Of a DNA stretch of 64,000 nt, positions 33,375 through 40,307 are shown piece by piece. Positions within the stretch are counted from its first letter, which is position 1; each line of letters begins with the position of its first letter. The translations under genes were made by a program, and so were the position numbers. The notes beneath the pieces are model-generated. The model was not told where the DNA came from, ran no database searches, and saw only the letters and a program-made list of their open reading frames with translations. Source of the DNA: SM23-32 sp964434535 (GTDB taxonomy: Bacteria; Planctomycetota; Brocadiia; SM23-32); assembly GCA_964434535.1 (NCBI GenBank), contig CAYSWA010000006.1, positions 50,968 to 114,967 of the forward strand, read 5' to 3'.

Positions 33375-34223
33375 CTATATCGTCCAGGTCAGGCGCGGCT
33401 CGAGGCCGCGCACGAACTCGACGGCCCGCTCCAGGGCCGTGCGCTGGTCCAGCCCCTCCACGGGGTCGATCTCCATCAGCATGACCAGCTTCTCCGGATG
33501 CGGGGCGCTGCGCATCAGCACGTCGTAGATACCCCGCAGCTCGGCGTCGCCCTCGCCCGGCACGGCGCCGCGCACCCTCATGCCGAGCGGGTCGAAGCTC
33601 GGCCACACGTAGTGGTCCTTGAAGTGCGTGCCGATCGTGTAGGGGGCGGCGGCCTTCGCCGCCTCCAGGGGCGGCTCGCCGATCAGGAAGGCGTTGCCCG
33701 TGTCGAGCTCGATGCCCAGGTGCGGCGTGCGGCGGCAGAGCTCCGCCAGGTCCGCCCCGTAGTGGCCCACCTTGTGGACGGCGAGCGGGCAGCCGGCGCG
33801 GTGCGCGGCGGCGGCCAGCGGGGCGAGGACCCTGCTGAAGCGGTCGAGCTGCTCCTGGAGCGGCACGTCCCGGCTGTAGCGGTGGACCCGCCGGCCGAGG
33901 CCGGTCGAGCAGATCGGCGCGCGCATCGGCCCGGCCAGCGCCTCCAGGGCCTCCAGCACGGCGTCGGTGCCGCGCGCGATCTCGTCGGCCTCTTCCGAGA
34001 GGTAGTCGAAGCCGACGCCGAGCACCACGTGGAGCTCCAGGTCCTCCAGTAGCGCGGCCAGCTCCTCGCGGCGGCCCGGCCCCATCTCCATCAACGCCCG
34101 GGCCGACCAGGACGTCGCCCCCAGGCCGTGCTGGAGCAGGAGCTCCAGTTGCGCGCGGCACGGGTCGGCGGCGTCCGCCACCAGCCCGCTCATCCAGCCC
34201 CCGCCGGTCAGTCCCCAGATCAC
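33375..34223 (-). CDS. Sugar phosphate isomerase/epimerase
   Basis: The 282-residue protein starts at GTG 34223, which is preceded by CAGGAG at 7 bases; a TTG at 34247 is a weaker alternative. It is a xylose-isomerase-like TIM barrel: LHVVLGVGFDYLSEEADEIA, VHKVGHYGADLAELCRR, LGIELDTGNAFLIGEPPLEA with the metal-binding Glu and Asp, IGTHFKDHYVWPSFDPLGMR with His and Asp, and LVMLMEIDPVEGLD. It is unlike the copy at 14871-15731 and heads the GH130/Gfo-Idh-MocA/AAC(3) operon. Substrate is not determinable. Confidence 0.85.
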   Translation of the reverse strand: MIWGLTGGGWMSGLVADAADPCRAQLELLLQHGLGATSWSARALMEMGPGRREELAALLEDLELHVVLGVGFDYLSEEADEIARGTDAVLEALEALAGPMRAPICSTGLGRRVHRYSRDVPLQEQLDRFSRVLAPLAAAAHRAGCPLAVHKVGHYGADLAELCRRTPHLGIELDTGNAFLIGEPPLEAAKAAAPYTIGTHFKDHYVWPSFDPLGMRVRGAVPGEGDAELRGIYDVLMRSAPHPEKLVMLMEIDPVEGLDQRTALERAVEFVRGLEPRLTWTI

Positions 34224-34256
34224 TGCCTGCTCCTGCGCTTGCGGCAAACGGCAGGG

Positions 34257-34285
34257 AGTTTATGGCGGAGCCGGCGCACCTGCAA
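34257..34285 (-). promoter_or_regulatory. sigma70-type promoter for the sugar operon
   Basis: Minus strand TTGCAG (34285-34280), 17 bases, TAAACT (34262-34257). Divergent partner of the promoter at 34302. Confidence 0.5.
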
Positions 34286-34301
34286 GGGCAAGGCGCCGCT
34301 T

Positions 34302-34330
34302 TTGAGCCATCGGCGGCGTTCTGCTATCCT
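34302..34330 (+). promoter_or_regulatory. sigma70-type promoter for PP-loop ATPase
   Basis: TTGAGC (34302-34307), 17 bases, TATCCT (34325-34330), 38 bases before the ATG. Confidence 0.5.
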
Positions 34331-34368
34331 GGAGGAGTGTTCGCCTTCCCTCGAAGAGCCGATCTCCC

Positions 34369-35310
34369 ATGGCCGCTGAACGCCCGAAAGCCGTAGCGCT
34401 CTATTCCGGCGGGCTCGACAGCCGGCTCGCCGCCGAGGCGCTCCTGCGGGCCGGCGTTGAGGTAATCCTCCTGCGCCACCACAGCGTCTTCTTCCCGCCG
34501 CGCCAGAACCCCGGCTACGACCCGCCGTGCGAGACCGTGCGGGCCGACGTCTCCGAGCAGATGGTCGCCCTGGTCAACGACCCCGAGTACGGACACGGCA
34601 AGAACGCGAACCCGTGCCTGGACTGCAAGCAGATGATGTACGGCCGCGCCTGGCGCGAGGCGCAGCGGCGCGGGGCGCAGTTCATCGCCACCGGCGAGGT
34701 GCTCGGCCAGCGCCCGATGTCCCAGCACAAGGCGGCCTTCGCCCGCATGGAGAAGGGCGCCGGCGTCGGGGGCCGCGTGGTCCGGCCGCTCTCGGGGAAG
34801 CTGCTCCCGCCGACCATCCCCGAACGGAAGGGCCTGATCGAGCGCGAGCACCTGCTCGACATCCACGGCCGCTCCCGCAAGCGCCAGATGGCCCTCGCCG
34901 CCGAGTGGGGCATCGAGGGCTACCCCAGCCCGGCCGGCGGCTGCAAGCTGACCGACCCGCAGTTCGCCGAGCGCGTCCTTGCGCTGCGGGAGATGGGCCT
35001 GCTCACGGTCGAGAACGCCCGCACGGCGCGCAGCGGGCGGTTCTTCCCGCTCGCAGACCGCTCCTTCGTCCTGGTCGGGCGCAACGAGGAGGACAACGCC
35101 CAACTGCTCGGCGACGCACCGGAGGAGGCCCTCATCCTGGAGCTGGGGGAGCAGCCCGGTCCGCTCGCCTGCGTGATCGGCGATGCCGGCCAGGGGCAGT
35201 TGGACGAAGCGCGTCGGCTCGTTGTGCGCTACAGCCGCTTCAAGGACCTGCCGCCGGAGGCCGTCGGGGCCTGGCCGCCCGCCGAGGTCCGGGCCCGCCA
35301 GGCGGGATAG
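34369..35310 (+). CDS. PP-loop ATPase, tRNA-thiolation type
   Basis: The 313-residue protein has the ATP-pyrophosphatase P-loop AVALYSGGLDSRLAAEALLR near the N terminus, followed by HGKNANPCLDCKQMMYGRAW, the cysteine-containing segment that resembles MnmA (NPCxxCN), and FIATGEVLGQRPMSQHKAAF. The C-terminal part GGCKLTDPQFAERVLALREM contains another conserved cysteine. It is shorter than MnmA and lacks its C-terminal RNA domain, so it belongs with the archaeal/thermophile-type tRNA-thiolation-like group. The likely reaction is adenylation and sulfur transfer to a tRNA uridine. The sigma-like gene follows after 5 bases. Confidence 0.8.
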   Translation: MAAERPKAVALYSGGLDSRLAAEALLRAGVEVILLRHHSVFFPPRQNPGYDPPCETVRADVSEQMVALVNDPEYGHGKNANPCLDCKQMMYGRAWREAQRRGAQFIATGEVLGQRPMSQHKAAFARMEKGAGVGGRVVRPLSGKLLPPTIPERKGLIEREHLLDIHGRSRKRQMALAAEWGIEGYPSPAGGCKLTDPQFAERVLALREMGLLTVENARTARSGRFFPLADRSFVLVGRNEEDNAQLLGDAPEEALILELGEQPGPLACVIGDAGQGQLDEARRLVVRYSRFKDLPPEAVGAWPPAEVRARQAG

Positions 35311-35315
35311 AGTCG

Positions 35316-36659
35316 ATGGCCGAGTTCCGCTCCAAGAGGATCCGCGAGCTGGTCCACCAGCTCATGGTCGGCCCGCCGGAGGTCCGCCGCGTCCAGGCCG
35401 ACCGTCTGGAGGGCCTGCTGGCCGGGCTGGAGCCGGACCGGGTCTACCCTTACGAGTTCCTCTACTTCCGCATCACCGGGTTCCGGCCCGAGGACCGGTT
35501 CGAGGAGACCTATCCGGGCCGCGAGCTGCTGGCGGACCTGGCGCGGGCGCTCGAGATGCTCTCGCGCACCGTGCCCCGCCCGGCCGAGGAGGCCGGCGAG
35601 CCGGTCCATCCCGTCGAGGAGGTGGCCGGGCGCTTCAACGTCTCGGTGCGCACCGTCCGGCGGTGGCGCCGGCGGGGCCTGGTCGGCGCCTATTACCTCT
35701 CGCCCGACGGGCGGGCCTTCCTGGGCGTCCGCCGCTCGGCGCTCGAGCGTTTCGAGGAGCGCACCGGCCCGATGGTGGCGAGGGCGGAGCGGTTCTCCCG
35801 GCTATCCGCCGAGGAGGGAGATCGGATCATCGCGCGGGCACGACGGCTCGTCGAGCAGGAGGGCCTGAGTCCGACGGCCGCCGCCGAGCGGGTCGCCGAC
35901 GAGGTCGGCCGCGCGACGGAGACCGTGCGCCGGGCACTGCTCAGCCATGAGCGGGAGGAGCCGGTCCTCGGCCCTGCCCCGCGCCGCCTCTCGGCCGACG
36001 CGCGCCGCCGGATCTACGTGCAGTACAGCCAGGGCGTCCACGTGGATGCGCTCGCCGGGCGCTACGGCCGCTCGCGCTCGACCATCTACCGGGTCGTCAA
36101 CCGCGAGCGGGCGGCGGAGGCCCTCTGCGAGCCGGTCTCGTTCGTGGAGGACGAGGGTTTCTCCGCGCCCCGGGCCGACGAGCGGATACTCGGCGAGGAG
36201 TTCCGGGCCGCGATGGCCCGGCTGGACACGGCCATCGAGGCGGCCGCCGGCGCCAAAGGGCCCTGGCGCGAGTCCCCCTTGAGCGCGGTCGAAGAGCGGA
36301 TCCTGTTCCGCGCCTACAACTACCTGCGCTTCCGGGCGGCCGAGCTGCGCCGGGAACTCGACCCGAGCCGCTACGTCCCATCCGCCCTGCTGGGGCGGCT
36401 GGACGAGCTGAAAGCCCGCGCCGAGGCGATCCGCAGCCGGCTGATCCGCCTCCACGTGCCCCTCTTCCGGCAGGTGGCCCGCCAGCACCTGCGGCCCGAC
36501 CTGGCGGCGGACGACGTGGCGGCGCTGGGCCGGGCCGAGCTGGGCCGCCTGGTGGACAGCTTCCGATATCAGGGGCGCGCCCGGTTCCCCGCCTACGCCA
36601 ACCTGGAGCTGATGAAGGGCTTCGCCCGCGCGGGCATCAGCCCGGACGGGGGCGATTGA
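35316..36659 (+). CDS. Multi-HTH sigma70-like regulatory protein
   Basis: The 447-residue protein has a MerR-like helix-turn-helix at about 99-121 (VEEVAGRFNVSVRTVRRWRR), a second HTH near 170-215 (LSPTAAAERVADEVGRATET), a third near 245-270 (LAGRYGRSRSTIYRVVNRER), and a C-terminal 150 residues (LFRAYNYLRFRAAELRRELD, IRLHVPLFRQVARQHLRPDL, FPAYANLELMKGFAR) that resemble regions 1.2-2 of primary sigma factors: HVPLFRQVARQH recalls NLRLVVSIAKKY and FRYQGRARFPAYA recalls FKFSTYA. Region 4 is not at the C terminus. It may be a noncanonical sigma factor or an anti-/co-factor. Its gene begins 5 bases after the PP-loop ATPase. Confidence 0.6.
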   Translation: MAEFRSKRIRELVHQLMVGPPEVRRVQADRLEGLLAGLEPDRVYPYEFLYFRITGFRPEDRFEETYPGRELLADLARALEMLSRTVPRPAEEAGEPVHPVEEVAGRFNVSVRTVRRWRRRGLVGAYYLSPDGRAFLGVRRSALERFEERTGPMVARAERFSRLSAEEGDRIIARARRLVEQEGLSPTAAAERVADEVGRATETVRRALLSHEREEPVLGPAPRRLSADARRRIYVQYSQGVHVDALAGRYGRSRSTIYRVVNRERAAEALCEPVSFVEDEGFSAPRADERILGEEFRAAMARLDTAIEAAAGAKGPWRESPLSAVEERILFRAYNYLRFRAAELRRELDPSRYVPSALLGRLDELKARAEAIRSRLIRLHVPLFRQVARQHLRPDLAADDVAALGRAELGRLVDSFRYQGRARFPAYANLELMKGFARAGISPDGGD

Positions 36660-36680
36660 GAGCTCCGCGGCGGCGGTCAT

Positions 36681-36709
36681 TTGCGCGCCCCCGCCGCCTG
36701 ACCTATGAT
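36681..36709 (+). promoter_or_regulatory. sigma70-type promoter for DUF1015 gene
   Basis: TTGCGC (36681-36686), 17 bases, TATGAT (36704-36709). Confidence 0.55.
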
Positions 36710-36742
36710 TGTCCTCCTCGTCGCCCTCCCTGGCGAGCGTCC

Positions 36743-38059
36743 ATGACACAGGAGCAGCCGTTGATCCAGATCGCCCCCTTCAAAGCCCTGCGCTACAACC
36801 CGGAGCGCATCTCCTTTATCTCGCGGGTCATCGCGCCCCCGTTCGACGTGATCGAGCCCGCCGAGGCCGAGGAGCTGCGCCGCCGTGACCCCCACAACGT
36901 GATCCGCGTTACGCTCGGCAAGCCGAAGGACGAAGGGCGCACCGAGGCGGACTACCGGGAGGCCGCGCAGTTCTTCAGGGACTGGCGCCGCGAGGGCGTG
37001 CTGATGCGGGAGCCGGACCCGGCGGTCTACGTCTGCGAGCAGGAGTTCGAGCTGGACGGGCGGAAGCTGCGCCGGCGAGGGCTGATCTGCACGATGCTAC
37101 TGGAGGAGTTCTCCTCACGTCGCGTGCTGCCCCACGAGCGCACCATGGAGGGGCCGAAGGCCGACAGGCTCCGCCTGATGGAGGCCTGCCAGGCAGACTT
37201 GAGCCCCGTCTTCGGCGTCTTCTCCGACCCCGAGGGCCGGGCCGACCGGGCCCTCCAGGAGATGCCCGATGGCCTGCCCGCCTACGAGTTCCGTGACGCC
37301 GACGACGTGGCCTACCGGGTATGGCGCGCCGTAGATGCCGAGCGGATCGGCCGGCTGGCCGCGATGCTGCGCGAGCAGGTCCTCTTCATCGCCGACGGAC
37401 ACCACCGCTACGAGACCGCCCTGCGCTACCGAGAAAGCCATCGCCGCGCCGATGCGCCCCCCGGCAGCGCGCCCGAGGACCTGATCATGGTCTTCTGCGT
37501 CTCGGTGCGGAACCCCGGCCTCCACATCCTGCCCACCCACCGCCTGGTGCGCGCGCCAGACCAGTTCGACCGGGCCGGCTTCCTGGCGGGGATCGCCGCG
37601 ACCTTCGAGCTGACCGAGATGAAGATCATGCACCCGGACGGGCTCGCCGATGCCTGGAAGGGCATCGAAGGGGAGGGAATCGGCTGCTACCTGGGCCGCG
37701 GCCGATTCGTCATGCTCGCCCCGCGCAAGGAGGGCCCGCTCGCCGCCCGGCTCCCCGTCATCCAGCTCCACCACGCCATCCTTGAGCCGTTCTTCGACAT
37801 CCCGGCCGAGGCCGACGCCGCCCACCCCCGCCTGCTGTTCTGCCAGGAGGTGCAGAAGGCCTTCTGGCGGGTCGAGAGCGGCTCCTGTGAGGCCGCTTTC
37901 TTCCTGCCCCCCACGCCCCCGGCAGCGATCGAGGCCGTGGCCCGGGCCGGCGAGCGCATGCCCCCCAAATCCACCTTCTTCTACCCGAAGATTTGCACGG
38001 GCCTCGCGTTCTACGCCTTCGATGAGACGCCCCCTCTGGCGCGGCCGTCCTGCAAGTAG
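36743..38059 (+). CDS. DUF1015 family protein
   Basis: The 438-residue protein is a full-length DUF1015 member: IAPFKALRYNPERISFISRV and IAPPFDVIEPAEAEELRRRD at the N terminus, LPHERTMEGPKADRLRLMEA, FIADGHHRYETALRYRESHR and MPPKSTFFYPKICTGLAFYA at the end, all signature segments. The family is sometimes annotated as a SerK-like serine kinase because some archaeal members make O-phosphoserine with ADP as donor; that is not established here. The gene is a single unit between its own promoter and a long non-coding stretch. Confidence 0.92.
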   Translation: MTQEQPLIQIAPFKALRYNPERISFISRVIAPPFDVIEPAEAEELRRRDPHNVIRVTLGKPKDEGRTEADYREAAQFFRDWRREGVLMREPDPAVYVCEQEFELDGRKLRRRGLICTMLLEEFSSRRVLPHERTMEGPKADRLRLMEACQADLSPVFGVFSDPEGRADRALQEMPDGLPAYEFRDADDVAYRVWRAVDAERIGRLAAMLREQVLFIADGHHRYETALRYRESHRRADAPPGSAPEDLIMVFCVSVRNPGLHILPTHRLVRAPDQFDRAGFLAGIAATFELTEMKIMHPDGLADAWKGIEGEGIGCYLGRGRFVMLAPRKEGPLAARLPVIQLHHAILEPFFDIPAEADAAHPRLLFCQEVQKAFWRVESGSCEAAFFLPPTPPAAIEAVARAGERMPPKSTFFYPKICTGLAFYAFDETPPLARPSCK

Positions 38060-38140
38060 ACTCACAACCCGGCAAGGCCCATCGTCCGCGCCTGCGCCCC
38101 ATTCTGGCACGCAGCCCTCTCCTTCCCGGCCTCGCCGCAG

Positions 38141-38228
38141 CCCCAGTGCTTCGTGACACTTGATTCTGGGAGTGTGGCATGGCCATCCTGGCCATGATTC
38201 ACGGGCTGGAAGCCCGTGCCACCGAACC
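38141..38228. repeat. Hairpin-rich dispersed repeat, copy 2 (most complete)
   Basis: It begins CCCAGTGCTTCGTGACACTT, runs through GATTCTGGGAGTGTGGCATGGCC, and contains two near-perfect palindromes: GGCATGGCCATCCTGGCCATG and CACGGGCTGGAAGCCCGTG, then CCACCGAACC. Its first 43 bases are identical to the copy at 55740. It lies in the 368 bases between the DUF1015 stop and the dnaN promoter, where nothing else is apparent. Confidence 0.75.
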
Positions 38229-38427
38229 GGAAGTCCGGGATTCCCCTTGCGGATGCCGGCTCTGCGGCCGCCTGAACTAAGCATGTGCCGCGTGATCGGG
38301 CCGGTTTCCCCCCTTGCCCGATGCAGGCGCCGGAGCCGCCGCGATCGAGAAATGAGACCGGGAATGCCGCTTTACTGAGTTTCTGGCTCTGGGCGGCCTT
38401 TTCGGGGCTCTCTCGCCCGTTCGCCCT

Positions 38428-38457
38428 TTGACCCGGCCGCGAGAGAAATGGTATAAT
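38428..38457 (+). promoter_or_regulatory. sigma70-type promoter upstream of dnaN
   Basis: TTGACC (38428-38433), 18 bases, perfect TATAAT (38452-38457). It would give a leader of about 390 bases to dnaN. Confidence 0.6.
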
Positions 38458-38853
38458 GGCCAGGAGGCGAGCAGGCGCGGCACGCCTGCCGGGTGCCCGT
38501 ATCCCAGGCTGTCGTTATCCCTCAAAGAACCGGACGAGAAGCTGTCGAAAACCAGTCGATATCACGTGCAGTCCCTGGCTATTTTGCCCACACTTTCGAC
38601 ACTCGGCAACGGAGACTGCTGATGATGCTTGCAGACGACGGTTCCGTCGGGTGTTTTCGACAGGTTATCAACATGCTAACTGTATCCGCCGGGTTCTCTA
38701 TAGCGTTTGACGCCAAGGGCTTACGGCGTGTCCGCCGACTTCTCGACGGTTTGGACGGGCTTAGTGGTACTAAGTTCTGTTTGTACAAGATCAATGTAAG
38801 CAACACCAACACCCGTTGCCGCGTGGTCGCAGGGGCTTAGGGGAGAGAGTTCG
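38458..38853. other. AT-richer non-coding stretch, candidate replication origin (oriC)
   Basis: This 396-base stretch is clearly less GC-rich than its surroundings and has no convincing gene. It contains several DnaA-box-like nonamers: TTATCCCTC (38515-38523), TTTTCGACA in inverted orientation (38543-38551), CTTTCGACA (38593-38601), and TTTTCGACA (38654-38662) followed two bases on by TTATCAACA (38665-38673). None is a perfect TTATCCACA. Location immediately upstream of dnaN-dciA-gyrB-gyrA supports an origin, but the dnaA gene is not present here and a dnaN regulatory leader is the alternative. Confidence 0.45.
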
Positions 38854-39966
38854 ATGAAGCTCGTAGCCAGCCGGGAGGCGTTGTACCACGGCTTCCAGCG
38901 CGTCGGGGGAGTCGTCAGCTCCAGCATCCAGCAGCCGGTGTACCGCAACGTCAGGCTGGAAGCCGTCGGCGATGCCGTCCTGCTGTCGGCCACGGACCTG
39001 GAGGTGGGGCTCGTGTTGAAGATCGACGACGTAGAGGTGGAGCAGGAAGGGGTGGCCCTGGTGCCGCACGCGCGCATCTCGCCGGTGCTCGGGGCCACGC
39101 CGGACGAGCGGATCAGCATCCGGGAAGACGACGGTGCGCTGCTGATCGAGGGCGAGGACAGCACGTTCCGCATCCTGGGCGAGGACCCGGCCGACTTCCC
39201 TTCCATCCTCGAGCTGCCGGCCGACGGCCTGGTGGAGATCGACCCGGACGTGCTCGGCTACATGGTCCGGCGCACCGCGTTCGCCACGGCCGACGAGAAG
39301 GGGCGCTACGCCCTGAACGGCGTCCTGTTCGTCATCGGCAGGGAGAACACCATTGAGATGGTCGCCGCGGACGGCGCGCGTCTGGCCCACGTCAAGAAGA
39401 AGGTGAGCAACCCCGATGGGGTGGAGGCGGAGTTCATCGTGATGACCCGTGGCGTCGAGCAGCTCGCCCGCCTGGCGGACTACGGCAAGGAGCCGGTGAA
39501 GTTCAAGGCGACCGAGACGCAGCTCCTGGCGCAGAACGACGCCGGCCGGATCATCTGCCAGCTCGTCGAAGGGCAGTTCCCCAACTACCAGGAGGTCATC
39601 CCGACCGAGAGCAAGGTCAAGGTGGACCTGCCCACTCGGGAGCTGCTCAGCGCCGTGCGGCGGGCGAGCTTCCTGACGACCGAGCAGACGAAGGTGGTCG
39701 ATTTCCGGTTTGCCGGCTCGGCGCTCTCGATCACCGCCGAGTCGCCCGACGTAGGCCACGCCGAGGTGCGCATGGCGATCGACTACGACGGCGAAGAAGC
39801 ACAGATCGCCTTCAACCCCGAATACCTGGAGGACGTTCTCGGCATCGTCGAGCGCGAAGGCGTGAAGCTGCGATTCACCGACCGCCGCTCGCCGTGCGTG
39901 ATGAAGGTCGGGCTCGACTACACCTACGTGGTGAGCCCCGTCATCCGCGACGAGGCGGAGGCGTGA
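38854..39966 (+). CDS. dnaN: DNA polymerase III beta subunit (sliding clamp)
   Basis: The 370-residue protein has normal clamp length and the three repeated domains. Signature segments include MKLVASREALYHGFQRVGGV, YALNGVLFVIGRENTIEMVA with ADGARLAHVKKK, GQFPNYQEVIPTESKVKVDL and the C-terminal IAFNPEYLEDVLG followed by VKLRFTDRRSPCVMK. It encircles DNA and tethers the replicative polymerase. GGGAGAGAG precedes the ATG. The next gene (dciA) begins GTG overlapping this stop. Confidence 0.97.
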   Translation: MKLVASREALYHGFQRVGGVVSSSIQQPVYRNVRLEAVGDAVLLSATDLEVGLVLKIDDVEVEQEGVALVPHARISPVLGATPDERISIREDDGALLIEGEDSTFRILGEDPADFPSILELPADGLVEIDPDVLGYMVRRTAFATADEKGRYALNGVLFVIGRENTIEMVAADGARLAHVKKKVSNPDGVEAEFIVMTRGVEQLARLADYGKEPVKFKATETQLLAQNDAGRIICQLVEGQFPNYQEVIPTESKVKVDLPTRELLSAVRRASFLTTEQTKVVDFRFAGSALSITAESPDVGHAEVRMAIDYDGEEAQIAFNPEYLEDVLGIVEREGVKLRFTDRRSPCVMKVGLDYTYVVSPVIRDEAEA

Positions 39967-40295
39967 ACGTGGGAGCGCGCAGCGGCTGGCAGCGAGAGGC
40001 ACGGCCGATAGGGGAGATTGCTCGGGCGCTGCTGCGCCGCAAGAAGTTCCATGAGAAGGGCAAGTACGGCGCGCTGGTCGACGCCTGGGCCGATCTGGTA
40101 GGGGAGAGCATCGCGGCGCGGACACGGATCCGCGCCTTCCGCGGCGGCGAGCTCGTGGTGGAGGTCGGCTCGTCGGTCCTGCTGCACGAACTGAACGGCT
40201 TCATGAAGGAGCAACTGTTGGCCGGGATCCAGAGCACCGAGGGGGGGCGCGACGTGGCCTCGCTGCGGCTCTGCCTGGGCAACGGTGCGCCGTGA
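39963..40295 (+). CDS. dciA: DUF721/DciA family protein, probable helicase loader
   Basis: The 110-residue protein starts at GTG 39963, which overlaps the dnaN stop (GTGA), so the two are translationally coupled. The DUF721 core is visible: GEIARALLRRKKFHEKGKYG, VDAWADLVGESIAARTRIRA, and GGELVVEVGSSVLLHELNGF, followed by SLRLCLG. DciA proteins load the replicative helicase DnaB in bacteria lacking DnaC/DnaI. Position between dnaN and gyrB, where many genomes carry recF or DUF721, fits that role. Confidence 0.85.
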   Translation: MNVGARSGWQREARPIGEIARALLRRKKFHEKGKYGALVDAWADLVGESIAARTRIRAFRGGELVVEVGSSVLLHELNGFMKEQLLAGIQSTEGGRDVASLRLCLGNGAP

Positions 40296-40307
40296 GCGAA
40301 GGAGCAT

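Noticed and set aside
37115..38284. Minus-strand frame across the DUF1015 gene end and a repeat
   Set aside because: Overlaps the clear DUF1015 gene and starts in a dispersed repeat.
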